Below are positions 17,396 to 26,677 of a DNA stretch of 64,000 bases, piece by piece. A model generated the notes under the pieces. The model saw only the letters and a program-made list of their open reading frames with translations, ran no database searches and was not told where the DNA came from. The DNA is from Granulicella sp. S156 (lineage in GTDB: Bacteria > Acidobacteriota > Terriglobia > Terriglobales > Acidobacteriaceae). The position numbers and the translations under genes are program-made. Position 1 is the first letter of the stretch; every line of letters begins with the position of its first letter. The stretch lies in contig NZ_LMUH01000005.1 of assembly GCF_009766105.1 (NCBI RefSeq), positions 62,001 through 126,000 on the forward strand, read 5' to 3'.

Positions 17396-17661
17396 GGCGA
17401 AAAACAAACAATATCCTTCCGTTCGACGATCTTCTTTGCCTGTCTTCTCATTTGCGAAACGAGCTTCAGACCCACAATCCCTGATGCAGAGCGTGGTCGA
17501 TACATTTGTGACGCGCGCTCTGCGTCATGGCCCTGGCCTGCTAGAGCAGTTCCCGTATTGATGTGAAGTGGAGAATCCCTGCGAGTGCTGTTTTTCTTGG
17601 GGAAAAACAGCGTATAGACCCGTGGCTCGCTATTCCCCTATACGGGAACTGCTCTATCGCA

Positions 17662-18066
17662 TTACTTCCTGGCAAAGGAGCGCACTAAGATCACCATGTT
17701 CCATAGGTCTTCGGTTTTTTCCCGGTCACCTTCCCCGGGCATCTGTCCTTTGCCGTTCTTGATGATGTAAAAGAGTTCTCCGTCGGACAGGTCTTTCAGG
17801 GCCGCTGAATCGGTGTAGTCCTTAAGGGTCAACTTCATATCGGCAACCAGCTCGCCTTTGCCGTTGCCGTTCGCTCCATGGCACATAGCGCAGTCATAGC
17901 CGTACATCTTTTTCGCGTGCGCCTGCGATTCGGCTGTGGGCTTTACCGGATTCACCATATGAGCCGCTTCAGGGGGAATGCTCGCCGGAGCGGCAGGTGC
18001 GGCAGGTTCCTGTGCCGTGAACGAGAACAGGCAGAACGACGAAAGGGCCAAAAGTAACTTCAGCAT
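17662..18066 (-). CDS. Monohaem cytochrome c, exported
   Basis: 134 residues from the ATG at 18066 (MLKLLLALSSFCLFSF, a signal peptide). The open frame runs further upstream only through repeat sequence. The haem-binding motif CAMCH is at 59-63, and a probable axial methionine at 109 (GKGQMPGEG). The pattern YDCAMCHGANGNGKG is typical of periplasmic c-type cytochromes that carry electrons to a terminal oxidase or from a dehydrogenase. No redox partner lies next to it, so its donor is unknown. Confidence 0.9.
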   Translation of the reverse strand: MLKLLLALSSFCLFSFTAQEPAAPAAPASIPPEAAHMVNPVKPTAESQAHAKKMYGYDCAMCHGANGNGKGELVADMKLTLKDYTDSAALKDLSDGELFYIIKNGKGQMPGEGDREKTEDLWNMVILVRSFARK

Positions 18067-18160
18067 ACGAGTCTTTAGCTCCTGTATTGTCGTGCGGGAG
18101 TATATGCCTGAAGTGGTTCCGTGGGGAAGCTTTATTGTTTCTCTTACACACGATCTTCTT

Positions 18161-18240
18161 GGGAACGCGAACGAAGAACGGGAGAAAGCAGGTTCGCTCG
18201 CTGCGCTCGGAATGACAAACCAGAAAAACAAGAGCAAAGG
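18161..18240. repeat. Family B repeat
   Basis: GGGAACGCGAACGAAGAACG, then GGAGAAAGCAGGTTC, then CTGCGCTCGGAATGACAA, followed by an A-rich tail (CCAGAAAAACAAGAG). Its reverse strand translates to the familiar artefact CHSERSE. Related copies are at 19201, 30558 and 52848. Confidence 0.8.
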
Positions 18241-18262
18241 CAAAGGCCAGAACAATGTCGCA

Positions 18263-18302
18263 GCCCACTCATGACGATGAGGCCGTCATGAATGGGGCAC
18301 CC
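18263..18302. repeat. Family E-type hairpin
   Basis: GCCCACTCATGACG...CGTCATGAATGGGGCACC, with a different loop from 17190-17228. Confidence 0.7.
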
Positions 18303-18351
18303 AGAGGATGGAGGGTACGTGTGGGTGGCTGGTGTCAGCCACTCAACCGAA

Positions 18352-18933
18352 TTATGCGGTCTTCAAAGGCCCGGCGATCTTGTAGGCATTGATAACGATG
18401 CCTGAGGGCAAAGCTTTCGAGCTGACGAGGTCGAAGGAGCGTGCCGGGGTTCCCTCCGCAAAGAAGCGCTTCCCCGTTCCCAACAGCACCGGATAGACGA
18501 ACAGGAGGACCTCATCGGCAAGCCCATGTTCGAGCAGCGTCGATGTCAGCGTGGAGCTTCCCCAGAGGATAAGGTCTGGGCCGTCCTGCGACTTGATGCG
18601 GCGAACGCCCTCGACGAGGTCCGGTCCAACGCCCTCGAATGGGCCCCATGCAAGGCTTTCCGGACGGTGGGTCGCGACATATTTAGTTCCCGCATTGAGA
18701 GCGTCCGCCATCGGACTGCTCGGAGCCTTTGGCCAGAAGCCGGACAAGATGTCGTAGGCGCGACGGCCAAGCAGCACATCGAAGCTCCCGCCACATGCGG
18801 CGAAGAGTGCATCCCGGCCAGCGGGGGTCCGATAGGGCGCGTTCCAGTCGATGTAGGGGAATTTGTCGTTATCGGAGGTGTGCTGGATCACGCCATCCAG
18901 CGAGATGTGTTCGATGATTTTGAGCTTTCTCAT
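18352..18933 (-). CDS. Dihydrofolate-reductase-like (RibD C-terminal domain) protein
   Basis: 193 residues of the RibD_C/DHFR-like NADPH-binding fold. MRKLKIIEHISLDGVIQ is the usual opening. LLGRRAYDILSGFWP and DLILWGSSTLTSTLLEHGL are the cofactor and substrate loops, and DEVLLFVYPVLLGTGKRFF is the standard C-terminal block. These stand-alone proteins are common in soil bacteria and are separate from riboflavin synthesis; no substrate is assigned. A good Shine-Dalgarno sequence (CAAGGAGAC) precedes the ATG. Confidence 0.9.
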   Translation of the reverse strand: MRKLKIIEHISLDGVIQHTSDNDKFPYIDWNAPYRTPAGRDALFAACGGSFDVLLGRRAYDILSGFWPKAPSSPMADALNAGTKYVATHRPESLAWGPFEGVGPDLVEGVRRIKSQDGPDLILWGSSTLTSTLLEHGLADEVLLFVYPVLLGTGKRFFAEGTPARSFDLVSSKALPSGIVINAYKIAGPLKTA

Positions 18934-19200
18934 TTGAGTCTCCTTGTTTTGGGGTTGGAGTTTCTATTCTGTTGGTCTGCAGGCTGGCTAATCTCAGGCC
19001 TTCACTATGACGACGAACAGTCGAAACAGATTTCTACAAACGGTCGAGAATTTTATTTCGCCCCCGGTCCTTTTGTTTGGAAGCAGACATTGTTCTTCCC
19101 CTTTGTCTATAGCCATAGCCATAGGGAGTCGTTGTCGCTCATAGCTCAGCGGCCTTCCAGAAGAGAACCCACCGGGTTGGTCCTTACCCATGATTTTCTG

Positions 19201-19280
19201 GGCGACGCGAACGAAGAACGGGAGGAAGCAGGTTCCCTCGGCGGCGCTCGGAATGACAACCAGAAAAGCAAAAGCAGAAG
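19201..19280. repeat. Family B repeat
   Basis: GGCGACGCGAACGAAGAACG, GGAGGAAGCAGGTTCC, GCGCTCGGAATGACAACC and an A-rich tail. It is the same layout as 18161-18240, including ~20 bp on the 5' side. Confidence 0.8.
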
Positions 19281-19470
19281 CGACGGCAATCCTTTTCTAC
19301 ACTCTTTTGGGATCTGTCCTAAGCGGCGGATAGAGGGATGGGCTGACGGGCATGACACGTACTGCTGCGAGAGACCCTCGTCGCCGGGTGTTCCTTTTGT
19401 CCCCAGTTTAAACAGTTTCACTTTTGAACTTGACTGTCCTCTAGTGGATCAGATACCTTGCCGTCCAAAT

Positions 19471-19498
19471 GTAAACGGTTACGTGGGTAAGCGTTTAC
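19471..19498. promoter_or_regulatory. Tandem LacI-family operators upstream of TonB receptor
   Basis: GTAAACGGTTAC (19471-19482) and GTAAGCGTTTAC (19487-19498) are two near-palindromes centred on CG, 16 bp centre to centre. This is the classic LacI/GalR half-site pattern. The outer arms (GTAAACG / CGTTTAC) also pair with each other. Both lie ~115 bp before the receptor start. Confidence 0.8.
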
Positions 19499-19611
19499 CT
19501 GCGTGTCGGTGGTCGAACGCCAGTGGCCGGAGCCAGGGGACAGAGAAGAAGTCGCTGCCCTTTGTTTCCACTGGATATTCACTGCACGCGAAACGGAAAG
19601 GGAGTGGACCT

Positions 19612-22600
19612 ATGAAGTGGAGAAGCTTAACCCTGATGTTGGTTGCTAGCGCGTTCTCAACGGTGTTGTATGCACAGAACGCTACATTCACCGGACGTGT
19701 CACCGATTTATCCGGAGCAGTGATTGCCAAAGCGCGAATCATCGTTCTCAACCAGGACACCGGCGTGAACACGCCCACAACAAGCACCAGTTCGGGCGTT
19801 TATACGGTTCCCTATCTGGCGCCCGGGCATTATTCGGTGTCTGCCCAGGCTCCTGGTTTTAAAAGAGAAAACAAGATCGACATCACCCTGGAAGTTGCTC
19901 AAACAGCGGTCATCGACTTCACTCTTCACGCAGGTGGCGCTACTGAGACATTGACCGTAAACGCCGATGCGGCATTGGTGGACTTCGGGAAAGCCGATAT
20001 GGGCGAGGTAACCGAGAACACCCGTGTGACAGAGTTGCCGTTGAATGGGCGCGATCCGGGGATGCTTTCTATCCTATCGGCCGGTGCGGTGTGGACCGGT
20101 TCTATCCAATACCAGCGGCCATTCGACGACACCCAGCAGAACCTCTCGATCAATGGCGGCGGTGCAGGAAATGTGGAGTTGATGATCGATGGTGTTCCGA
20201 ACACGACATCCAGCATCAACAATACCGGCGCGGCGAAGATCGCTTATGTTCCTCCGGTGGACTCGGTACGGGAGTTCAAAATCATCACCACTCCCTACGA
20301 TGCCCAGTATGGGCTGATGGCCGGCGGCGTAGAGGACGTGATCCTGAAGTCGGGCACGAACCAACTGCATGGAGACGTGTACGAGTATGCCCGCAGGACC
20401 TGGCTCGATGCCAATAGCTGGCAAAACGACTATGACATCGGTCAAGCCACTCCTGGCACGAACACCACACCGTACTCCACTCCGAAGATGAAGTGGGACC
20501 AGTATGGTGCGGAGTTGGATGGACCGGTCATTCTGCCCAAACTCTACAATGGCCGGGACAAGACCTTTTTTACGATGCAGTATGAAAACTTCCACGAGGT
20601 CGAGCCAAATACGGTGACCGTTTCGGTTCCCAGCCCGCAGTGGCTGAACGGCAACTTTACCAATCTGGTCTACTACACCGGCTCGCAATATGCTCCGATC
20701 AGTCTTCTGGATCCGGAGAACATCTCGCAAAATGCACAGGGGACATGGACTCGCGTTCCCTTTGGTCCGACAGATACGATTAACCCGACTGCGGCGGCAA
20801 ATATCATTCCTGCATCGCGCATCAATGCGATGGCGCAGAAGATACTGTCCAACTATCCGGCGCCGAATACGATTACGGCTGCGGGCGCCAATCCCTTTGC
20901 CAACAATTACACCGCTGCAGCGCCCGACCTTGATCGTTATCGCAATGTGCTGGGGAAGTTGGACCATAATTTTTCCGCAAAAGACCGTTTCAGTCTGGAT
21001 TATGGATACTGGGAGCGGGTGGAGAACCGCAGTTACGACGGCTTTACCAGTCCGGCACAGGAGGGGCAACTGCCCCACGGAGAGCGCAGCCAAACCTTCA
21101 TTGCGGAAGAGACGCACACCTTCAGTCCCACGCTGCTGTTCGACTTTCGCGCTGGTCTTTCCGTGAGAGCCGATTACAGCTACGAAGGGCCTCTCTTCAA
21201 TCCGACGAGCCTGGGATGGAGCGCTGAGCAGGTTGCCCAGATGGGACAACAGGCAGCGATTGAGTTCCCTTATTTCGATATCAGTGAATTTGCCGGCCTC
21301 GGTAACACCGGCAACAGCCAGACGATCAGCCACTCGCTTTCTTTGTATCCTTCGGTCACGTGGATCAAGGGCAAGCATGTACTCCATGCCGGCCTGGATG
21401 CGCGCTTCATGCAGTCGATCGACCAGGTCGTGTCCGGCGGCAATAACTTCTGGGTGGACCGCACCTGGACACAGACCAACTGCGGCTCGTGCGGCTCCTG
21501 GGATGCGGCCAGCGGCAATTCCATTGCCTCGCTTCTGCTGGGAAATCCGACCTCCGGCACCAATACCATCAATGTGAATACGTTCTGGTCGTCGCACTAC
21601 TGGGCTCCTTATATTCAGGACGACTGGAAGATCACTCGGAGGCTGACACTGAATCTGGGGCTGCGCTGGGACTTTGTGCCATCGGAGACTGAGCGGCATA
21701 ACCGCGGCAATTATGCTTTCAGCACGACGGCGGTCAATCCCATCAACTCCGAGGTCTCAGTTCCCGGCTATGGCCAGATTCTTGGCGCTGTCACGTACCT
21801 GGGAGTCAATGGGAATCCGCGCAGCACGTATCCGCTTACGAAAGACGATATTCAACCGCGCGTCGGTCTTGCGTTTGCTCTGGACGATAAAAGGGTGCTG
21901 CGCGCCGGCTTTGGCGAATCGATGCGGGCCCCGCAAAACGCTCCGTCGACCTTCGGATACAGCGCGGTCACGAATTATCAGGCCAACGATCCTAGCCGGC
22001 CGGGCAGCACGTACCCGAATCTTGCCAATCCGATTAATAATCCCTATGACTCTGTTGTTCAGCCAACAGGGTCTTCCCTCGGTGGTCTGGAGATGCTGGG
22101 CCAGGGGCCGTGGTTTCTCAATCCGCATTATCAGATTCCGAGCTTCTGGTATTACTCCGTGGGCATTGAGCAACAGTTTCTGAAAAACGATGTCGTGAAC
22201 ATCGCCTATGTCGGGTCCCGCCTCTACAACGGCGACAGCAGCGACAATATCAACCATCAAAACGCAGCGGCCTGGATCCCGTGCAATCCGCAGATGGGTG
22301 GGCGAAACGAGGTATGCAGCAACAATAATGTTCCCAACCCATTTCTGGGCATCAACGGATTTCAGGGGAGCAGTGATTACACTTCCACAACGATCAATGC
22401 CCTCAACTACACTCAACCATTTCCTGAGTTCGGTGGTATCACCGAGTACCAGCGCAATGATGCCCATACCTGGTACAACTCACTTCAGGTGACTGCGGTG
22501 CACCGGTGGACCAACTCTCTTACCCTGCATGGCACATGGACCTGGTCGAAGCTGATGGATTCGGGTGGATGGGCAGATGAGACGTATCGCGTTCCAATCA

Positions 22601-23241
22601 GAACTATCGATGCGAATGATTACACCCATCGCATCACGCTCTCCGGCGTGTATCTGCTGCCGGTTGGACGCAACCGTACGTTTCTGTCTCACACGAATCG
22701 CGTTGTGGATGGCGTTCTCGGCGGGTGGGAGCTGGGCAGCTTATACATCTATCAGACAGGCGCGCCGTGGGTGGTCCCAGCGGGCGCGAACTACCTCCTC
22801 AATGCCTACGTAAAGCCGCACATTCAGAAAGACGACGGGTACATCCGTATGGTGGCAGCGTGTGCGACGCAGTACCAGGAAAACAAGAGTACTGGCGTCT
22901 ATTCACTACAACAAATTCCCTATGACTATGACGGAAACTGCTCTTCGGGAGCCAACTTCCAGGTGGTGCCGAATTACGGCGAGCAGCTGAATACGGTGTA
23001 TTCAGGAATTCGTGAACCCAGGACGCACCAGTTCGATGCCAATCTCTCGAAGAATTTTGAGCTCGTCGACCGGCTTAAACTACAGGTACGTGTGGAAGCC
23101 TTCAATGTGCTCAATCATCCGCTGTGGTCGGGGCCCGACAGTAACCTGCAGGACTCAACCTTTGGCCTGATCGAACGAGGCACATCGGGACAAAGCAACC
23201 TGCCACGACAGATGCAGCTTTCCGCGAAAGTAGTGTGGTGA
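19612..23241 (+). CDS. TonB-dependent receptor with N-terminal carboxypeptidase-regulatory domain
   Basis: 1209 residues from the ATG at 19612, preceded by AAAGGGAG. A signal peptide (MKWRSLTLMLVASAF...YAQ) is followed by a regulatory Ig-like domain (FTGRVTDLSGAVIAKARI), a plug region (ELPLNGRDPGMLS, SINGGGAGNVELMIDGVPN) and a ~900-residue barrel ending QLSAKVVW with terminal Trp. Barrel strands show the TonB receptor signature (WKITRRLTLNLGLRWDF). The two LacI-type operators upstream suggest induction by a sugar, so an oligosaccharide is the likely cargo. No glycoside hydrolase lies nearby to name it. Confidence 0.92.
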   Translation: MKWRSLTLMLVASAFSTVLYAQNATFTGRVTDLSGAVIAKARIIVLNQDTGVNTPTTSTSSGVYTVPYLAPGHYSVSAQAPGFKRENKIDITLEVAQTAVIDFTLHAGGATETLTVNADAALVDFGKADMGEVTENTRVTELPLNGRDPGMLSILSAGAVWTGSIQYQRPFDDTQQNLSINGGGAGNVELMIDGVPNTTSSINNTGAAKIAYVPPVDSVREFKIITTPYDAQYGLMAGGVEDVILKSGTNQLHGDVYEYARRTWLDANSWQNDYDIGQATPGTNTTPYSTPKMKWDQYGAELDGPVILPKLYNGRDKTFFTMQYENFHEVEPNTVTVSVPSPQWLNGNFTNLVYYTGSQYAPISLLDPENISQNAQGTWTRVPFGPTDTINPTAAANIIPASRINAMAQKILSNYPAPNTITAAGANPFANNYTAAAPDLDRYRNVLGKLDHNFSAKDRFSLDYGYWERVENRSYDGFTSPAQEGQLPHGERSQTFIAEETHTFSPTLLFDFRAGLSVRADYSYEGPLFNPTSLGWSAEQVAQMGQQAAIEFPYFDISEFAGLGNTGNSQTISHSLSLYPSVTWIKGKHVLHAGLDARFMQSIDQVVSGGNNFWVDRTWTQTNCGSCGSWDAASGNSIASLLLGNPTSGTNTINVNTFWSSHYWAPYIQDDWKITRRLTLNLGLRWDFVPSETERHNRGNYAFSTTAVNPINSEVSVPGYGQILGAVTYLGVNGNPRSTYPLTKDDIQPRVGLAFALDDKRVLRAGFGESMRAPQNAPSTFGYSAVTNYQANDPSRPGSTYPNLANPINNPYDSVVQPTGSSLGGLEMLGQGPWFLNPHYQIPSFWYYSVGIEQQFLKNDVVNIAYVGSRLYNGDSSDNINHQNAAAWIPCNPQMGGRNEVCSNNNVPNPFLGINGFQGSSDYTSTTINALNYTQPFPEFGGITEYQRNDAHTWYNSLQVTAVHRWTNSLTLHGTWTWSKLMDSGGWADETYRVPIRTIDANDYTHRITLSGVYLLPVGRNRTFLSHTNRVVDGVLGGWELGSLYIYQTGAPWVVPAGANYLLNAYVKPHIQKDDGYIRMVAACATQYQENKSTGVYSLQQIPYDYDGNCSSGANFQVVPNYGEQLNTVYSGIREPRTHQFDANLSKNFELVDRLKLQVRVEAFNVLNHPLWSGPDSNLQDSTFGLIERGTSGQSNLPRQMQLSAKVVW

Positions 23242-23487
23242 AGCAGGGTGTTCGATGTAGGCGAAAGGTGAGCCGGACGGACCTGATTCAACTCAGATCC
23301 TGGCCCAAGGCCCTTGTTGGTAGGCGAAAGAGGCCCCGGGCCTAAAGGCCAATTGTTCCGACTCTTTATTTCCGCTCGGTATGCGGGTCGCGATAGCGTC
23401 TCTGAAAACAAGTCGCTTCGTAGCATTGACGGGAGCCCTATGTACCTGCTGCAGGAACGAGTCGATGCTGCAGGGCATGTTGTGGAT

Positions 23488-24795
23488 CTATTGCAGAGTT
23501 GCGCTAATCGGTTGGGTTTCGAGTCCCTTGATTTCCTTGGAGCGGAACACGAAGAAAGCCAGTATAAGGACACCTAGGCCTGACATGACGAAGACGAAGG
23601 CTATGCCACGTCCGGGGCCGGTCCCCACTAAGCGCCCGAGGAACGAATCAGCAAGGGCTCCGTGCATGAGAAACAGAGGATTGAACACGTGATCCGCCAG
23701 GAACCCCGAGCCAAGAAAGGCGATGACGAGGCCACTGTACGTGATGATGGACACAAAGGACCAGACGCGGCCCTGCTTGCTGTTGTCGATATTGTTGCGG
23801 ATCAACAGGTCGATGCTCATGTTGACGAAGGGAATGACAAAGAAGAAGAGGAATCCCGGGATGACGAAAAGGATGATGTTTGTTGTAAGACCGAGAAGAG
23901 AGAAGAACAGTCCCATCAGCCCCAACGAGCATGACAGGATCGTGACGAGGTGCTTCTTCCCTCCGACGACGCCAATAAGAAGACTGCTGACGAGCATGCC
24001 GATCGCGCACACCGACTGCGCGATTCCCATCGTCCTGGCATTGGTGAACGACAATATCATGGGCCCAAGGAGCGCTTGCAGCAGCCCGATGTAGAACAGG
24101 ACGAGCGCTGTGATTCCGATGAGCCAACGTATGCCTTTGTTCGTGACGGTAGCTTGAAAGCCTTCGCGCAACTCGTCGAAGAAGCGGCCTGGCGCCTGCC
24201 TAGCCGCGAATGGAACCATCTGGCGGCGGACGATGATCACCGTGATGATGGCGAAGACGTAGGTCATGATGTCGATGAAGAGGACGTATCGGATATCGAG
24301 AAATCCCATCAAGATGCCGGCGATGAGGGGTGAGAGCAGGAACTGCGCAGAGCTGGCCAGTTGGATGAGACCGCTCGCCTTCGCAAAATCATCGGCCGGC
24401 AAGAAATCGGTGATCGATGCTTTGTACGCCGGCGCATGGACGGCGACGAAGATCGAGCTGATCGCGACGCCTAGGTAAATCTGCCAGAGCTGAATATGTC
24501 CGATGGACATCATGAAGAGAATAAAAAGTACGCCTGCCGCGCCGCCGCAATCGGCGATCACGATTAACAATCGACGGTCGAAGCGATCCGCGAGCACGCC
24601 GCCAATCGGTGTCAGAAGGAACTGCGGCAGAAAGCCCCAGAGCATGATCAGCGCATAGCTGGTTGCCAGATGCGTGGTCTGGAAGGCATATACGCACATC
24701 GTGAATGCACTCAAGCCGCTGCCAATCGCGGATACCATTTGCCCGGTCCAGACGATGAGGAATTGGGAAAAGCTACCTTGGCGGTGCGCACTCAT
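23488..24795 (-). CDS. MFS transporter, EntS/macrolide-efflux type
   Basis: 435 residues from the ATG at 24795, chosen because GAGGAAAG precedes it. About twelve membrane helices. The signature loop after TM2 is GGVLADRFDRRLLIVIADC, and similar GGxxADRxxRR loops mark the multidrug/siderophore exporter group (EntS, MefA). A long cytoplasmic loop (RRQMVPFAARQAPGRFFDEL) follows TM6. It is a proton-driven exporter of the inner membrane. The next gene upstream on the same strand is an erythromycin-esterase-like protein, a suggestive but unproven resistance pairing separated by 328 bp and an F-type repeat. Confidence 0.9.
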   Translation of the reverse strand: MSAHRQGSFSQFLIVWTGQMVSAIGSGLSAFTMCVYAFQTTHLATSYALIMLWGFLPQFLLTPIGGVLADRFDRRLLIVIADCGGAAGVLFILFMMSIGHIQLWQIYLGVAISSIFVAVHAPAYKASITDFLPADDFAKASGLIQLASSAQFLLSPLIAGILMGFLDIRYVLFIDIMTYVFAIITVIIVRRQMVPFAARQAPGRFFDELREGFQATVTNKGIRWLIGITALVLFYIGLLQALLGPMILSFTNARTMGIAQSVCAIGMLVSSLLIGVVGGKKHLVTILSCSLGLMGLFFSLLGLTTNIILFVIPGFLFFFVIPFVNMSIDLLIRNNIDNSKQGRVWSFVSIITYSGLVIAFLGSGFLADHVFNPLFLMHGALADSFLGRLVGTGPGRGIAFVFVMSGLGVLILAFFVFRSKEIKGLETQPISATLQ

Positions 24796-25123
24796 GTCAC
24801 TTTCCTCGGTAGCGCTCTGAATGATGACTCGGATAAGACTACAACGCATTTGAAGGTCCGACATTTCTCAGTGGTGCGGACGAGATATATCGGGCTTTCA
24901 GCCCTTGATTCATTGTGTAGTCTCGCACCTGGGGCTTAGACGCAAAGCGCGCCACAAACATTTGAATCGCGCTCTGCGTCAGGGGCTTGCGCCTCAGGCG
25001 GGGATATACCGCCCCTTTGGGGCTGGCTCCGTACCGCTCTGCGGATTTGTGTAAGTCCTAAAGATGCGTAAGTCCTGTTAGGAACAGAAATTGGTGACTG
25101 TTCAGGCGTTTGCGCTGCCCTCG
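24796..25123. other. Gene-free 328 bp holding a family F repeat with an inserted module
   Basis: Contains the F-type element GATATATCGGGC...GGGGATATACCGCCCC. Its central hairpin CCTGGGGC-TT-GCGCCTCAGG is interrupted by module M at 24939-24981. No gene seen. Confidence 0.75.
24931..24988. repeat. Hairpin module M flanked by a perfect 7 bp direct repeat
   Basis: GGGGCTT (24931-24937), then module M (24939-24981, GACGCAAAGCGCGCC...GCGCTCTGCGTCA), then GGGGCTT (24982-24988). Removing the module and one GGGGCTT restores the hairpin CCTGGGGCTTGCGCCTCAGG. Confidence 0.8.
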
Positions 25124-26584
25124 CTAAGACCGATCAATCCTGGGCTGTTTGCGTTGTCTCCGTCTATAGGCCAACCAGAGGAGCAGTACGAGGAAGAGAA
25201 CCATTAAGCTGACAGCAGCCGGAACATAGTGTTTGCCTACCATGATCAAAAACAAAAGCGGAGAGACCCGCAGATGCGGGGTGTGCACATTCTTTACCCA
25301 AATTGCTCCGTCAACGTCATCGGCTAACGGAAGTGTCATTGGCGTGGCCTCGAACCAGAGGCGCTGGGGACCAGCCATTGGTGAATCCGGGGGCAAATGG
25401 CGGAGATCGGTAAAGCATACCTCGGGGCAATGTCGAGTCGTAAATGCTTTAATGCCTCTGGAAATGCCGAAAACGCGCGTATATCCGTAGTCGTCATTGG
25501 GGTTGCTGAAGAGGACAATCGTGCCGCCGCCCAGAGCGAATGTCCCGATCGTGTATAACCGCGGTCCGAGTGTTTGGTGAAGGATTTCACCTACAGACGT
25601 GTTCTTTCCTTCAGAGTCGTAAAACAGATGAGATAGATGGGCCCAAAGGATCAGCTTGCGGTTTGGCGAGGCCATCTTTAGAGATAAGGCGTACTGTGCT
25701 GCCAGTCGATCACGGGTCTGCTTATAAGTTCGCCAATTTCGCTGGCTGACTTCAGCACCTCCGACGGTTTGGCATAGGGCAAGCGACTGCCGCAGATTCT
25801 GCGGAATGAGACGAAGGGCAGCGGCGTGCATTGGAAGATTGGGGTACGCGGCCTCAACCCTGGGCGCGGCGATAGCGATCCATTGCTCGAGAAGTTCGAT
25901 AGCCTGCTCAGCTTTCTCTTCCTCTGACGATTCGTAGTTGCCGCATGCGCCTATCAAGGGAGTCAGCGCGGCCTCCCAAGCAGCGGCGTTGAATCCGGAG
26001 GGTGGTGGCGCATATTGAACAAGATGTTCCTGCAAGAGTCCGAAAACGCTCGGTCCTTGCGTGCCCCTACTGGTCCCAGGTTGAATGTCGTAGGCCGTTA
26101 TATAGAGAGGATGGCTGCTCGACCAGGTACTACGCTCGTAAGCAAAGATGGAACTCATCTCCTCCGTATTCCAGAGGGGAAACAGACCGGAAGTGGAGTC
26201 CGACGCGTTGTCGGGGTGCTTTATAAAGTCATCCTGGCTAATCCACATGTCCTCAGGGGAGCCTTCGAAGGCCAGAACACGATAACCAGAGTTCTGATTG
26301 ATCCAGCGAACGATACCCAATCGAGCGAGCGGGAATTCATGTGTGATGTGGATCGATTCGGCAAGCGACACGACCTCGACATCTTTAAGCAATGGACTCA
26401 AGAACGCATATTGCTCGTCGGTGGGCGCGTTCAGGTCCAGGGGTTCAGCGCGCTGCGCCTGCAAAAGAGAAGATGACCCTCCTGCGATCAACAACGCAAG
26501 AACATAGACGCGAAAGGAAAGGGTGATATTCCTCGAAGATATAGACACGGTCGACTCCGGGAAGGCATTTCTTCGACATGACAC
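25124..26584 (-). CDS. Erythromycin-esterase-like protein with C-terminal membrane anchor
   Basis: 486 residues. A hydrophobic leader (YVLALLIAGGSSSLLQAQ, about 28-44) exports it. The Ere fold is visible: VVSLAESIHITHEFPLARL keeps the Glu and His of the usual GExxHG motif but not the glycines, RVLAFEGS is the next strand, and ILWAHLSHL matches the WAHN.H block. A second hydrophobic segment (VPAAVSLMVLFLVLLLWLAY) and a basic tail follow at the C-terminus, so the catalytic domain would be held on the outer side of the membrane. Ere enzymes hydrolyse macrolide lactones, but many relatives have other roles, so the substrate is uncertain. Confidence 0.82.
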   Translation of the reverse strand: MSCRRNAFPESTVSISSRNITLSFRVYVLALLIAGGSSSLLQAQRAEPLDLNAPTDEQYAFLSPLLKDVEVVSLAESIHITHEFPLARLGIVRWINQNSGYRVLAFEGSPEDMWISQDDFIKHPDNASDSTSGLFPLWNTEEMSSIFAYERSTWSSSHPLYITAYDIQPGTSRGTQGPSVFGLLQEHLVQYAPPPSGFNAAAWEAALTPLIGACGNYESSEEEKAEQAIELLEQWIAIAAPRVEAAYPNLPMHAAALRLIPQNLRQSLALCQTVGGAEVSQRNWRTYKQTRDRLAAQYALSLKMASPNRKLILWAHLSHLFYDSEGKNTSVGEILHQTLGPRLYTIGTFALGGGTIVLFSNPNDDYGYTRVFGISRGIKAFTTRHCPEVCFTDLRHLPPDSPMAGPQRLWFEATPMTLPLADDVDGAIWVKNVHTPHLRVSPLLFLIMVGKHYVPAAVSLMVLFLVLLLWLAYRRRQRKQPRIDRS

Positions 26585-26677
26585 AGGCTGTGACTCTTAA
26601 TACGCGCAGCAGAAGCTAAAGTTCCAGCGAGGCAACGCTGAGGCCCGGAAGATCTCCATAGCTACAGGATGCTTTCG

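Larger units (their letters stand above)
16200..17661. other. Repeat-packed gene-free region, 1.46 kb
   Basis: No open frame here looks coding. From left to right it holds a degenerate family E half (~16251-16291), a family E-type hairpin 16543-16580, hairpin module copies at 16725-16767, 16975-17017, 17248-17293, 17305-17350 and 17483-17527, an F-type stretch near 16800-16860 (GATATATCGCCCC), an interrupted family C copy, a second E-type hairpin 17190-17228, and a family A half ending at 17395. It reads as a landing zone where repeats have been inserted into one another. Confidence 0.8.
18934..19611. other. Gene-free 678 bp upstream of a TonB receptor
   Basis: A long open frame passes through here but lacks coding character: it translates a family B repeat (19201-19280) and the receptor leader region. 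The useful content is two LacI-type operators at 19471-19498 and the receptor's ribosome binding site (AAAGGGAG). Confidence 0.75.

Noticed and set aside
18067-18255. Longer start for the cytochrome c
   Set aside because: The extra 63 codons translate a family B repeat; a signal peptide begins at 18066.
18526-19611. N-terminal extension of the TonB receptor upstream of 19612
   Set aside because: The frame is open by chance through a family B repeat and antisense to the RibD-like gene; the signal peptide and ribosome binding site are at 19612.
20074-21699. Minus-strand frame of 541 codons inside the TonB receptor
   Set aside because: Shadow of the receptor; no family features and no start signal.
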